A stretch of DNA of 64,000 bases from Copromyces sp. CBS 386.78 (GCA_030685235.1 MU839082.1:248001-312000), one strand, 5' to 3'. Numbered from the stretch's first letter, positions 10,846 to 23,772 are shown. Program-made: numbers and translations. Notes: a model not told the origin generated them from the letters alone.

Positions 10846-12023
10846 ATGGACTCGTTGCCCAACGAGGTATGTTATCATGATGTTATCCAGGCCTTATCAC
10901 TTACACGGAATCCCCTCTATTTGCACCTTATCGCACTAGCGCCAAGCATCCACTCCGCTAACAAACAACCCCCGAAACCCAGATTCTGAACGACATTCTC
11001 GATCTGCTTCCGACTCGCGCTCTTCTTCCTCTCGTTCGTGTGAACAGCCATTTCTACTCGGTTGCCTTGCACATCCTCCACCAGCGCCTTTTGCAGGCCG
11101 CTGCCCTTCCAGAACACCGCCTCATTCTCGAATGCTACCACCCAAGCGCGAAGCTCTCAACCCCATACCTCTACTGCGATTACCTCCGCACAGATAAACT
11201 CGGTGAACTCGGTGCTGGCCCCAATGGCGACGAAGAAACCCACGGGCCCGAACCCGAGCCGACTCTTGCCGGCTTAAAGGGCCTATACTCGCACTTCAGA
11301 CCCGTCGTTCAGGAGGAGAACCGCCGACCGAGGCTACGGTATCCGAGACGTTCGCAACAACAGCAAGCCAACAACAACAACAATGGAGCGCCGTCCACAG
11401 AACCTGTCGAGGACCACCGACCGTCCGAGGAGGTCTTCCTCGACGAAGGCGAGCTTTTTTCCCAGCTCTGCTGCACAACGAACCTGGTCAAGGTCGGACC
11501 GAAGCCCGGCTTTTTCCTCAGCAACGTCAACGTAAGCGACGGCGTCATGCGCGTCTGGCGCAGTTGGTTATCCGATCAGACCAAAACCCCGACGTCATCA
11601 GTATCGTCCTCAGCGTCCTCATCAACCACAGACCTGCATAGTAGCAAGCGAGAAGCAGCAGCAGCAGAAAAGGCACCTGAAGAATCCCCAGAAGAAAGAC
11701 TCGCCAGGCTAGCAAAAGCCAAAGCAGCCCGCGCCGTTCTCTGGGCCGACTCCGAGCGGAACGTCGGCGTCCGGTTCCGCGTCGTGGAGAAGCCGACGGA
11801 CGATTACGTTAACAACCGTCACTACCGGCGCGAGCAGCCGCTGCTTGTGCCGGCCGACGAAGCGTACGATGAAGACGAACGACCGGTTGCCTACCAGCTA
11901 GAGTTTGACGAGGTGCTGGTTAGGTCGAGCAGGCTGCTCTTCATGATGCAGAAGAGCGAGGAGGTTAGCGAGGGAGCGGGTGGGAATCATGAAGGTACGG
12001 CTGTCATTGTGTCTTTTGCATGA
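10846..12023 (+). CDS. F-box domain protein
   Basis: Two exons: 10846-10866 (seven codons) and 10983-12023, with a GTATGT donor and a CCCAG acceptor. The splice yields MDSLPNEILNDILDLLP, a classic F-box helix start, so the tiny first exon is well supported. The product is 353 aa. The F-box covers about residues 3-45. The rest has no domain I recognise. It includes a Gln/Asn run (RRSQQQQANNNNNG), a Ser-rich patch and an Ala/Glu-rich segment near residues 225-260. F-box proteins bind Skp1 and recruit substrates to SCF ubiquitin ligases; the substrate here is unknown. An in-frame ATG 18 nt upstream (10828) could also start the protein. The 10846 ATG has the better context (GCCATGG). Confidence 0.88.
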
Positions 12024-15000
12024 TTGCGAGCTGCCATTGCCATTGCCCTGTTCTGTTTAATCCGATTCCCCGATGGAAGAACCAACACGTGGGCGTTGAG
12101 AAGAGATTCAAGAGAATGGGAAGGTAAGTACTTTGGTCGTTCCAAGTGATGCCCGTCTGCACATAGGACGAAAGCTGCACGGACGGAGGTATGGAGCGCG
12201 ATAAACCGGTTCACCACGGTTCGTTCACCCTAATCTCCTGCCGTCCGGCATTCTGTCCGTGTGCGCGAGCAAGCTTGGATGACAACCACTGTCTTATGGA
12301 ATCGGGTTGCCTGAATAAGGGTTGCGCCATCCTTCTTTTCGACGTTCAAAGAACCCTGACTGACAATTTCTACCGGAACAGCCATCTTCATCGACCCAAC
12401 CGGCCCGGTCCCAGTTCCAGTCCAGATGATCTTCTGGCCTTCGATGCTCATTGGTGGCGACTCGAATACTTTCCATTGGAACCATATGAGCGCGCGGGAG
12501 ATGACCGGTCGGGCATAATTTAACTGGAGAGGATTGGAGCTTTCGGTGCCTTGAAGCGCCATCTGCTTCTTCCTCTCAATACGCAGAACATGGGAGACGA
12601 CTGCCAATTACAAGGGTTTGTCCCCGTCTCGACTCATCCGCTATCAGCGTTTGCCGAGTAAAGACGCTATCACCACTTACTTTTTTCTTTTTGTCTTTTT
12701 TCTCTATTTTTACTTTGGGCAAGAAGACCCACCCAACGGAACTAGACCATTCGAATACCGATAGACAAGATGAACTACACGGGATAGATGGTATAAACGG
12801 TGACATGGGATAAGACAGGATATTGAGGAGCTATACAGGGCAGTCAGAGAGATACAGACGCGATTATGTCTATTGCAGAATATGGGTAATGAGGAGTTTA
12901 TGGGTTTTTGAAAAGGGTTCTTGGGTCGGAATCTGGTTTGGGCGATATTGTACCCGTTGCTAGTCACTGGCATAGGAGTCAGACATTTAATCAAGTTTTA
13001 TTACTCTCGACATGAGCAACACCTTACATCATCCTCCCTTTCTAGCTGAATATTCGGCTTTCTTCAACCACATCGAGGCTGCCTTAAGATATCGGGACAC
13101 GCCAAAGGGATGCAATGGATGAAATGGAATCTTCAACCCGATATCTGGGAACATGAACGTAACATTCTAACATTACCACATAGGCAAAAGTCTGGTTCAA
13201 GAGATGAAACAGACCCGTTGACTCAATAATCCTCAAATAACAGAGGGATGAAGCGAGGGAGGGAGGTCCAGGGCGAGGGGGAAAAAAAGAAGAAAAAGAA
13301 AGGCCAGCCCTTGGCCCTCCTACCCCGTATGTATTCACAAGAACACGCCTTCGACACGCATATACAAACCTACCTGACATGGACAGCCCCATCCCCTTCC
13401 TCGTCCCTAACGCGTGGCACTGGCCGAGAGTGGGCGTGAGTAACACAGCAATATAATCTCTCTCCAAGATTCAAGATGAACTAGCTAATCGTTTTGAACC
13501 ACCACGTTACCTAGAGTGTTGGTAGACAGGCAGGCAACAAGCAGCGCCTAGTAAAACAGGGCAGCTATTTATGGAGTGAACTGAGTGAAACCCGAGTCCA
13601 CACGCGCGCAAATTACTACATGGATCATTTTGAGAATCTCTACGTACGGTATCTGTACCTACTTGTTGTACTACGCGGTACCTGAGTAGCTAGAGTAGCT
13701 GAGTCAACCAAGGTATCCGTTCGTCCGTTCTATATCTTCCTCTTCGTTCGTGTGGCTCTTGCGGGTAGCCTCGTGTGTCTCCTGTCATACGGTTCCGGCC
13801 GTAGTGTACTGTGTAGGTAGGTATGTATGCATATGCCGTGGACGAGAGACATGACGAAGACAAGCGGGTTCCCGCGATGGGGCGGTTCCAACCGACGGAT
13901 GGATGGATGGATGGATAGATGAATGGGATTGTTCCGATCCCTGATGTGTGGCTTTGTCGCCTCTTTTTCTCTGTGTAGCAAACCTTGTCTTGGATCTTGA
14001 CGGATTTGCGAGGGAGGGGTGGTGGGGATGCGGGCTGGATCTGGGGAACTGATTCAGATCCTTGAGGAAGAAGAAGGCACTGATCCTGCTGAAGATTTGT
14101 GGATATAAGTGGGCTCGAGGATGATTCCCGTCGTATAGTATCAGGAATGGATGGGCGTGATATAGTGACTTCAATGATGTTGACGACGGAGCTGGGAGGG
14201 CGAGGTCGGGTTCTCCGGGGACTGCACTAACAATTTTCTGTGCAAGCCCCTGAGCCAAGTAAACAATGGAATCCCACAGTGACCTCCTCGTCTCTTGTGG
14301 TTGTGCATCTTTCCGACGTCGTGTCCTCGTGTGAGTACGATGAAGAGAAATTTATGTTGTCCTTCGTCAGGATCAAAACAGGGCGTCAAGCGCAATATAA
14401 TGAAAATGACATTGCTGCTGGCCCGGAAACTTGTCGACACATTGAGCTTCAATTCCTTGGTGTGGTCGCAGGGCCTTTTGTGTACGGGCGTAAACCAGCT
14501 GCGGTTCCACTGTGACATTTCAGTGTACCCCTTGCAGCAGAGACACCTCACAAACCATGGCACACCCCCTGTACGTGCTATGGCTCGCTATTGTCCCGCG
14601 TCCTGGTCGTCCAATGCAGGAACGCAGAGATTCTGAGCTTTTCAACAATGGGATTGGATGAGTGGTCCGATGCTGTCCGACAGGAAAGGTGATGCTGTTG
14701 TGTTCTCGTGTAAGCAATTTACGAGGGGCAATCTACCTGCGAAAAGCGCAACAATTCCTTCACGAAACAAAGGGAACTGCGAGGAAGACCCAGAGCTGGC
14801 TGGACGGCAAGGTGCAGGGGAAGAGCGCCAAGAGGGAGGTTTTACGGGCAGGTGCCGTGACACAAGAGCACTTCTTTCCTTCTTTCTCTGTTTTCGTTGG
14901 AGGATCCAACCCGATGCAATTTTCTCCTTCTCGCGAGTCGCGCTTGTCCTCTCCCTTCACCCGCACAGCATTGTCGACAAATGCATTTTTCTTTCGTTTT

Positions 15001-16296
15001 CTTGGACAAACCAGAGGGCGGGGTCTCGTCTTGCCCGAACACGATGGACGGATCTGAACCGTCACGAGTCTCCCTTGGTGAAAGCAACCCCTCTTCTTCT
15101 TTTCTTCTTTCAGGCGCGCGATCAGACTGGTAACCTTTTCCTGCAGTACGAGAGAACCAAGGCTCCCGCAAGCAACCGGTGCGGAACAGGTCGACGCCGT
15201 GATTCCCGAGACATTGGCACCCCCTCCCGCCTCAAATCCCGTTTCAGCCGCTGAGAACAAGGTGGTTTGAGCGTGCAACCGACTGCGTGGGTGTTCAAGG
15301 GTGTCAGTGACGCCGGCCTGATGATCGCCGTCAACCCGACCACCCAAAAACTCGCTTGCAGCTCATACCTACCCTCGCCGGGAACGGATCGGGGCGGGTC
15401 CTTATTATCCCTGAAACTGTGAATCCTGGGGTTGCTTCCTACACCCCGACCAGCTACTCGTTCGTAACTCGAGGGGCTCCTGGGTACGGCGTGGTTACTC
15501 GGCGGTGCGACCTGAGCTGCCGGTCTTTCTGTCGCCAAGAGAAGAAAAGCATTTGGCATCTAGCTCTTCAGCTGCATTAGTAGCAAGTGTCCTACGCATG
15601 CCAAGTAAATTTTGGACTGTTTTTTATCACTCAAGGGATTTCTTTTTCTGAATCCAGGTCGGGGTGGACGCGGAGCCCAGCAAGCTGGGAGCTTTGGGAA
15701 GAGGGAGCCAAACACAGGGCGAAAAAGAGCTTCAACATTCCTTTTCGAACTTTCCCAGACGAATCGGTTCCCGTCATGGTGGTAATCGTCTACCCTGTCC
15801 AAAGGTAGGGATCGTACCCATCTGTCTCGCCTTGTCCGGAACTGTTCCGGCTTTGTGTTACTACCCGATGCTCCCTCGTGGCGCATTTGATCGCCGTGGG
15901 TCCTCCCCCTCGAGGTTCTCATACTGACTAACCCCATGTGTCTCTTGATTCCTTGTTGAGCTCGGCCAGATGTGGGCGTCAACATGTGGCATCCAACACG
16001 AACGTCATGAAGTCTCACAAGTGTGAAATGTGCCTGATCGTGTGTGGGCCTCGTTCAGTGTGACAGGTTCCGTCCGTTCTCTTAATACCGTTGTCGAGTA
16101 ACCCTTATCTTGCTCATGTTTCCCTCTTTGCTCCTCTTGCAAGTCCGTTCCTCGTTTGTGTTACTCGACTGCTTCGTTATTGACTGCTGGACAGCGGCAA
16201 CGGGACATCAACACTCGCTCTGGTGACAAGCAGCTGGGTCGTGCTTTGGAAATCAAGAACTTTGGACGTTGAGCTTGCTCGGCTTGGTACTCGGAG
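12024..16296. other. Gene-poor 4.3-kb stretch
   Basis: There are many overlapping ORFs of 60-200 codons on both strands, but none shows a domain, consistent splice signals or conserved-looking composition. Pyrimidine tracts are frequent (for example about 12680-12710). A GGAT microsatellite lies at about 13896-13920. Some of this is probably the long leader or promoter of the MFS gene. An unrecognised or noncoding transcript cannot be excluded. Confidence 0.5.
13896..13920. repeat. GGAT microsatellite
   Basis: About five tandem GGAT units followed by degenerate AGAT/GAAT copies. Confidence 0.7.
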
Positions 16297-18448
16297 ATGG
16301 ACTGCCGGGATATACTCGGCCTCGGCATGGCGTTGCCTCCGCCTCCCCTTCCGACGAAAGATCTTACTACCAAGGAACCTTTCAGGACTTCTTCTGCTAC
16401 AAGTTCGCCGGACATAATCCCTCTTACAACCACGTCGCCACCACCAAACAGACCACTGCCACCAACACCAAGCTCAAAGAAGGGTACAGCACATAGCCGA
16501 TCTGGATCAATGTCAAGCAATTTTAGCTCTCCGAGAAGTCCGCCGCCGACTCGCCCACCACCCTTAAAATCGCAAGCTTCGCTGACCACGATCTCGGAAA
16601 CACGGCCGGAAACGGCGTCATCACTGGGGAAGAAATCTGGGCATTCAAGACTACACACGCAATCTTCGTGGACATCTCTAGCTTCAACCACAAGGACTAT
16701 AAAATATGGGCGAGGCAAGCACAGTGGCGTTGAGTTGGTACCGCAACCAAGCGATAATCCTGAAGACCCATTGGTAAGTTCTTTTCTGCCACTCATTATT
16801 CAAGTCCACCAGCTCACGTTTTCAGAACTGGCCCCGCTGGCGTAAGGAATCCAGCCATTATGCTCTGCTGCTGATGGTAGCTTTAACTGGGGTTATGAAG
16901 ACAGCCTTCATCAGTGTAAATGTTCAGGCAGCTGATTGGTATCGTGTATCATACACTGCCGCCGCGGCTTTGACCGGTGTTCCCTTGATTCTATCCGCCT
17001 TTACTGGGCTCGTCAGTTTGGTGACGTCGAGGATATGCGGCAAAAGACCGCTATACCTCATCTCATTACTATTGTTATTCATTGGTACCATATGGAACAC
17101 CAGCGTGAGAACCAGTTACAGCCAATGCCTGGCCGCAAGGGTTTTTCAAGGTCTGGGATGGGGTGCATTTGATACCCTGGTCCAAAGTTCCATTTACGAC
17201 CTGTTCTTTGTAAGTTCAATCCGACTCTTCGTTGAGTTTATCATGCACACGGCTAACGCTTTCAAGGAACACGAACGTAACCTTCGGGTTTCCATTTACA
17301 CCATTGTTGCCATCACAACCACATGGGGGCCACCACTGCTTGGTGGGGTATCATCGCGAGGCCAGACTGGGTTCGAGTTGCAGTTCACAATCCTCAGCTG
17401 CTTTTTTGTCCTCGCCGTGCCGACCATTGCCCTCGGTGTGCCCGAGACAGCATATGACCGCACTTATACACTACCTCAGATTGATGAGGGTAGTGAAAGT
17501 CCCTACAAGGCTTCCATGTGCCAGGGCATTCGACGGGACCGTATCGTCGATACCATTAACGACTACATCGTGAAGATGAAACCTTATTCCTACCGTGGAT
17601 CGGCAAATCGAGTCACTCTACTCCAGGTACCTCGTGCCTTCGTCGCACCTACGACACTTATCCTCTTCTTCACATCCCTCCTACCCTATTCCTCACTATG
17701 GGCCTTCAGCTCGTCTCTTTCCCTTCTGTTTCACTCCGCCTATACTACAACCATTATCGGCGTCCTCATGATGGGTCCTTGGCTTCTCGCTACCGCTACA
17801 GCAGCCATCCTTACGCTCCTACCGCTCTTCCTGTCTCGACTAAAATCACAGTTCCCCGTCTTGTCCTCTATTCCAACGCAGTTTAGCAACAAGGTCAACA
17901 CGGCCGCCATCACAGCTGGTTCCATCCTTGCTTTCATTGGCGTCCTCGCCTTTGGGCTTCATACAGACGCAGGCATCCACGATGGCAAGATTTTGGGTAC
18001 GAACCTCCCAGCAATCAGCTTCACTCTCGGTCTCCTCGCAGCCGGGGCGTACGTCCTCGACGCCATCTGTCGCCCCTTGATCCGGTTGAGCACGGCCTCG
18101 GCTTCCTCCTCCGATAACCATAATATTGCTACTAGGACCGCAAACGATATGGCAGCCGGCGTGACGTGCTGGAGGACCTTGTTTGCCGGGATTCTCATCA
18201 TTGCAGTCCCCAGTGGAATCTCAAGTCCGCGTAGCAGCGAGGTTATGTCATCGGGGCATGGACTGAGAGATATGTGTATTGGGTTTGCGGTAGTGCAAAT
18301 CGTGATTGCCGCTGCAGTGGGGAGTGCTTGGTGGTTCTTCGGTGAGGAGACTATGGTGTGGGATGGAAGGGTGATGAAATTGGGGGATTCAGGAGCAGCG
18401 AGCAAGGAAACGAGTGGGAGGGAGGGGAGCTTCTTTGATACGGACTGA
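16297..18448 (+). CDS. Major facilitator superfamily transporter
   Basis: Three exons: 16297-16773, 16826-17209 and 17267-18448. The introns are 52 and 57 nt, both with GTAAGT donors, and the second has GCTAAC before its acceptor. The product is 680 aa. The first 150 residues are cytoplasmic, rich in Pro/Ser/Thr (PPPPLPTKD, PPPTRPPPLK). An NPEDPL-NWPRWRK segment at the first junction then leads into about twelve hydrophobic helices. The loop after helix 2 (SRICGKRPLY) and QGLGWGAFDTLVQSSIYDLFF followed by EHERNLRV match the fungal drug:H+ antiporter pattern (DRY-like loop, ERG/EHER loop). The middle loop and the C-terminal tail are also polar. The substrate is unknown. Family assignment is firm; subfamily is inference. 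Confidence 0.87.
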
Positions 18449-19177
18449 CTGGAGGATGACGGACTGGCCTGGATAAAGGAAGGGGGAAATGACTGCGACG
18501 AGTATAATGATGAGCATGGTTACGGTACGAGCATTGGACAAAGAGGACACTCATTTACGACTCACGGATGGTTTACTGGGCAAGGAAAGGTAAAAGGAAA
18601 TAGTGTAAACGGTAGAATATCCTTCTTCAGGAAAGGAATTTGGGCTGGAGAGCAATTGATCCCAAAGATAGCGCTCGGTAATAGGGCTTGTGTCCTTTGG
18701 ATAATACTAGCAATATCCTTACCAACATTTTCGTCTTTACGAACAAACAAATAACGGTGTGTCTAGCTTGTCAATGACGTCCCTTTTGCTACCCGTTGCT
18801 CACGAATGATAAACAGGGGCTTGTGACAATTGTGTCTGAAGACAAAAAAGTTCAAATGTTCAGGTCCCAGTTCAACCTATCAATTTTCGCCTTTTAGAAG
18901 CGTTGAACTCCCCATGGGAAGAAGCCATGACGGACCCCTGGGGAGGTCAAACGGATGCGGAAACCGGAAGTCAGACGGGAGGACGCGTGGGAGTTAAAAC
19001 TGGGAGCGGCAGCCAACATATGCCAATTGGTCGATCTTGATGCCCAAGTCGACCGTCTACAGCATACGATGCGCATGGTGCAAAACTGCAAAACAAAGCA
19101 ACAACGCAAGGGAAGGTCGAGATAGAAAAAAAAGTGTGTACTTGTAAGTGTAACGGACCAAAAAGTCGTAAAAGAAA
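18449..19177. other. Intergenic, MFS gene to tRNA-Ala
   Basis: About 730 bp that should contain the MFS 3' untranslated region. I see no second gene. A short minus-strand ORF across the tRNA is considered chance. Confidence 0.55.
19160..19164 (-). terminator. RNA polymerase III T-run terminator
   Basis: Five consecutive T on the minus strand, 14 nt past the tRNA 3' end, preceded by a shorter TTTT. This is the usual termination signal for tRNA genes. Confidence 0.6.
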
Positions 19178-19262
19178 TGGACGAGCTGGGAATCGAACCC
19201 AGGACCTTTCGCATGCTCGGAAACATGCTAAGCGAACGCTCTACCAACTGAGCCACACGCCC
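19178..19262 (-). tRNA. tRNA-Ala (anticodon AGC), intron-containing
   Basis: Read on the minus strand it begins GGGCGTGTGGCTCAGTTGG and ends CCAGCTCGTCCA, with A box TGGCTCAGTTGG and B box GGTTCGATTCC. The acceptor stem carries the G3-U70 wobble that specifies alanine. The anticodon arm reads TTCGC-TTAGCA with anticodon AGC at 19229-19227. A 12-nt intron (19225-19214) sits one base 3' of the anticodon, the canonical position, followed by T-GCGAA completing the stem. The mature length is 73 nt. Position 6-67 is a U-U mismatch. Confidence 0.95.
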
Positions 19263-20054
19263 GATAATTTGTTGTTATTGTCGATCAGTGGAAAACAAGA
19301 AAACATAACGCCGTCTTTGGCAATTGCAGCGCAAATTGGTCCCCCGCTCTTCCCCTCCTTCGTTTTCAATTCCCACCTTCTGCATCGCCAGTCCTCCACA
19401 TAACACCATTTCCCGAAACATCCACCTCACTTCAGTGGACGGCGCATTTTGTTGCGCCTTTGTGAAGAACATCATCATGTTATTGGGGCCGGCTTCTGGA
19501 CTCCTGGAGGTCTACAAAGCTACTGTCAAGTAACAAATAACAACTTGTTCCGCTTGAGGATCCTTCCTCGTTGATGACGCTTAACGGCGACCGTCTCCTG
19601 TCGGCCGAATCCTTTTGTTACCCGCAATGGAGGCATACAATTGAAAACTCAACCACGCCGAGCCCAATTCGCCTGATGTCTGTACAATGGGACCGACTTG
19701 ACAGATAGGGCTTCCAAGCTGCCAATCAGCGACTGTCTTTCCTCGTTTGGGGGCATACAACATAGGGCCAACAAGACGGGGGCCTACAAAAGCAACCCCG
19801 CCGCTTGTAGGCCTCACTGCCCCAACGGCCTCAAGAATGGGTCTTTCGTTTTGGGGATGTTACTCCTACGGTCCTTTCAAGGACAACCGTGGCTGAGCTC
19901 GTTATATATCGGGATGGACGACCTGACCTTTCGGTAACGACACACATCCACTACCTTCTTTCTTCCCAAAGCTCCAAGTTCCTCCTATATCAACGTTGCT
20001 TTCAAGAACGACATCACCTCTCATAACACCTTGTCAGACCCCAAGCCACCCAGT
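19263..20054. other. Intergenic upstream of the DUF4238 gene
   Basis: About 790 bp. It contains three near-copies of GGGGGCATACAA (19629-19640, 19749-19760 and 19778-19789, the third with CCTACAA). A 9-bp perfect hairpin (GGCCTACAA at 19781-19789 with TTGTAGGCC at 19805-19813) is present. This is probably the promoter and leader. Confidence 0.5.
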
Positions 20055-22737
20055 ATGGCGCCCGCCAATTCAAACGGACAGTACCAGCACTTTGTCCCCA
20101 GGTTCATTCTCAAGAACTTCGCCCACAGGGTCCCCAAGCCCCCAAAAGCAGTCAAAGGAACGCCAAAGCCCAAATACGAGAAGGGCATGTTTCCGGGAGA
20201 TCTGGTGACCAGCAGCCTCGACCTGACCCAAGACCCCGCCGTCTTCACCGAGAAGCCCGTTTCCAGGATCTTCGGCCAGATCAACATGTACGATGACTTC
20301 ACGAAGCCCAACGGGGAGCAAAGACATGTCGAGAAGTTGCTCTCCAAACTGGAGCATCAGGCAGCAACCATCTTCACCAAGATCACAAAGGCATATGAAG
20401 CGAACGAGGACGGAGTTGTTCTCACCCGGGACGAGCGAAACGTGATTCGCAAGTTCCTCTTCCTCATGAAGTACCGCGACGCTCGGTTTCATACCCGCTT
20501 TTTCCATGAAAAACCAGAAGCATATTCCGAGAACGACCGGGAACTCATTCGCGAGTACATGGAAGAACATCCGCAATTCAAAACCCCTATGCAGGTCTGG
20601 TTGCACAACATCGAAACAATCATCAACCTTGACATGGACCCGGAGTCGAACTGGATACGAGAGCTTCCCAAGAAGATGTACCAAAACGATGCCATGTGGT
20701 TTTTCACCCATGTTCAAGGTTCTTACATGACGTTGTGCGTACCATCTGAAGCGGAGAATGAGTTCATCCTTACGGACAATAGCTACTCGGTGCATGAAGG
20801 GCCGAACAATCTTGCCCGGGACGTGAAGTCAAACAAGGAAGAAACCCTTGGGTACGTGGAACTCCATACCTTTGCGCCGGTATCTCCAAAGATCATGGTT
20901 GTTCTTCGCGCCGGGACTTTTCCTGATCTACTTGAAGACCAATCTCCTCGAGTCAAAGAGGAGAGGGACTTCCATAGATCTTTGCTTATGGATCCTTATG
21001 GCCATGTCAACGGCATGTTGGCTGATCTGCCTGTACGCAAGGCAGGAAACAGTTACAGCGAGATTGTGAATGGCCGTCTGGTCCGGCAGGAGGGTCATGA
21101 TGGGCGGAAAAGAAAGGACGACAAGTTCCGCTTTCCCTTCTTCCCGATCGGAAGCCGGCATGTGAACATCATCAACTCAATCTTTCTCGACAATTGTCTA
21201 CACTGCACCAGTCTTGTTTACAACTCCAAGCAGGCGTTCGCAAGGACACTGGAGTGGTATTTGACCGCTCCTCCTCTTGAGATTGGGAAGATACTGTCGG
21301 GGGAAGATAAGGAGGATCGTCTGAAGACACTCAAGAAGCTGGAAGCGGTGTCACGCTCTCTGGGCTCGCAGAAGGCTGCGTTATGGGTGACGCCTGCCTT
21401 TCTACCAACAGTCGAGGATTATGAGAAGATTCGGCTTCGGCATGTGGAACGACAACGCGAATTCAAAAAGGCAGTGGTGAACGACGAGAGAATCCAGGAC
21501 CCACATGGCGAGGCCTTCAGGTTCCTCAAGTCCATGATGGAACTAAATGCACTGACGCAGGGCTCATTAGAGTCTGTCGCCGACTACATGGACACCTACG
21601 AACTGCTAGGTATGGCACCGAGATGCATGAACTTCAGAACGTCGCTAATGATATCCTGACTCAGGCGGCTCGTATGATACCTTAAAGAAGGATTTTGATC
21701 AAGTGGCAAGGATGAACACCTTGAGGGTAAAGATCGACTCGTGGTCTCAAGGAGTAGACGAGGCGATTCGCCAACGCAATCGAGAGTCACTTGTCAGCGA
21801 ATATCTTCGCTTGCCCAGTCCGAGATTGTGGTTATATATACAAGCAGAGAGGAACATGATCATGGAGCACGAAGGCATCGACTTGCTCAGTCCGCAAGGA
21901 GACCGGCTTGGGATCCCTGAAAATGCAATCGTTCGCGGTAGGTGATGGCAGTCTCACGCTTCAAGTTTACGCAACACTAACAATGCAGCAGCCAAGCAAC
22001 TGATCAGACCCGACAGACTGAACAGCTTAATGTACATAGCCTTCAAGATGGACACCGGGTTTCGCGAACGGGCGCACCTGAACGTTCGAACCGAGTTCGC
22101 GCCGTTCATTCAAGGTGAGGAGCAATCAACATTACATACAAACTACCCCCTCATTCTCTGCTAACACGACGTCTTCTTTGTTTACAGGTGCCGGATCTAT
22201 CATGACCTGTGGTACGTAAATTCCACCCCAGAGCTTGAATCCCAATCCCCGTAACCGAAAGGCCCATTGTCGCCAATGCAAACCTCAAATGCACGCTCAT
22301 TTTGAAACGCCCAGTCCTCCATCCATATCAATCCCAATATACCCAACACCAATCCCGAAACCAAACCGTGACTCCTCCCACCACAATAACGCCAGCCAGA
22401 AAAATCCAGACCATCACCCCCTCCCGCTAACAAAACCCCTTTTTAAAACACAGGAATCCCACGGATCGAAGCCCTAGCCAAGTCACCCGACTTTATGGCC
22501 CTAGCCATGGTCGCGGCTACCGCCCTCAGGAACACCGATCCCGCCCTGAAGTCTCTAACCAACCCCTTGGAGCGCCGCGAGCTCATCACCCGCTCAATCT
22601 GTCGCGATATGTTCGCCGAAATCATGGAACCCGAGCGGATCAAGCACAACCTCAGCCCACAGGCGATACAGGACCTGGGGAAGGTGCTCTTTACGCTCGT
22701 CTATCCCACACGACCGGAGGAGGAGGAGAAGTCTTAA
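20055..22737 (+). CDS. DUF4238 domain protein
   Basis: Five exons: 20055-21609, 21665-21937, 21989-22114, 22188-22211 (only 24 nt) and 22454-22737. All introns are GT-AG and all junctions fall in phase 1. The reading frame is continuous through every junction, which supports the model, including the tiny exon 4 and the 242-nt last intron. The product is 753 aa. The N-terminus carries the family motif Q-x-Q-H-F-V-P-R-F with LKNF (residues 9-22), typical of DUF4238, whose biochemical role is unknown to me. Other features are a basic stretch (KPPKAVKGTPKPKYEK), an aromatic central region and an acidic C-terminal tail (PEEEEKS). There is no signal peptide or transmembrane helix. The ATG was chosen because the DUF motif begins just after it. 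Confidence 0.82.
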
Positions 22738-23177
22738 GCCCACAGGCCCAAACCTGCCCTGATGACGATCCCCCACACGCCGCTCTCCTCCACCACCTCT
22801 TCCATCCCGCTTCCCAACAACACCCCAGACCACCAAACTACCAACCCCGATCCCGACCCCAATTCAGACGATGGCGATGACGAATACCCATATGCAAACG
22901 GAAACGGCGTCGGGCCCGTCACCCCTCCTTGCTGCCCATAGTGATGCTTATGCTGGTCGAATTGGGTGGGAATCTGAATCTGACAAACAGCCGTCGGGCT
23001 CTCAGTACAAGTACTAGACACATAGTACGACGTCGTCGTAGTCGCGGCGGTCGCGAGGGTGGTGGCAAAGTTGAGCGGGTTGCCGGGCACGTCTTGGAGG
23101 GCGGCGAGGTAGACGAGGATGGGCTTGGAGAGCTTGTTGAGTTGTTGACTCAGTTTGAGCATTTTGGCGATGAGCAT
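22734..23177 (-). CDS. Hypothetical short ORF, weak
   Basis: An open frame of 147 codons converging on the DUF4238 gene and overlapping its last four bases. It starts MLIAKMLKLSQQLNKLSKP, continues through a Thr/Ala-rich segment (TTLATAATTTTSYYV) and ends in Gly/Ser-rich low complexity. No domain is recognised. It may be chance, or part of a spliced gene whose other exons I could not find. Confidence 0.25.
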   Translation of the reverse strand: MLIAKMLKLSQQLNKLSKPILVYLAALQDVPGNPLNFATTLATAATTTTSYYVSSTCTESPTAVCQIQIPTQFDQHKHHYGQQGGVTGPTPFPFAYGYSSSPSSELGSGSGLVVWWSGVLLGSGMEEVVEESGVWGIVIRAGLGLWA

Positions 23178-23772
23178 CTTTTCTTTGGTTTTTTTGTTAC
23201 GGTATCGTCGTGGGGCTGTGTGTGCCCACGAGCGATCCGTATCTCCGTCCTTTCCGGCTCGGTTTAGTCCGGTTCGGACTCGGACGATTTCTCTTTTGAT
23301 GGTTTATTTGCTTGGCTGTTCGTTATCATAGGAGATTTGCTTTGCTGCGCTGCAGATGGACGGCAGGTACGTCAGTGATCGTGATGATTGATGAGACTCT
23401 CAGGGTTCATGGTTTTGGCGTTGGGGCGCAGCTTATGTTTGTATGTGGTGATGAAGCGTGGGGCCATGGTGCTGGGTCCACATATGGAAAGAGCAGGTCG
23501 GGTCGTGTGATGAAGCGAATGGAGTCATTTAACTAGGCGAAATGTGGCGGGCTGGTGATCATACACAACAGCAGCAATATTCAGGGAATGGCCCGGTGAG
23601 ACATCTCGGTTCGGTGGATAACAATTATGTTTAAAGCTATTTTTATCGACTGTTTTTTACAGGATGCGGGCCGGAAGACACCAAGACTCCTTCGAGGTCA
23701 TTAAAAGGGCAAGACTTCAACCATCGCCGAAACACAGACTCGTCACTGGATCAACTCCGACATTAAACCTCA
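23178..23772. other. Intergenic, no gene seen
   Basis: About 600 bp between the convergent 3' ends of the DUF4238 and b561 genes. No recognisable feature. Confidence 0.5.

Noticed and set aside
14658..15347. Two opposed ORFs of about 195 codons overlapping each other
   Set aside because: Both are low-complexity, with no domain and no splice-consistent extension; probably chance in a pyrimidine-rich region.
20070..20795. A 241-codon minus-strand ORF
   Set aside because: Antisense to exon 1 of the DUF4238 gene; no recognisable motif.
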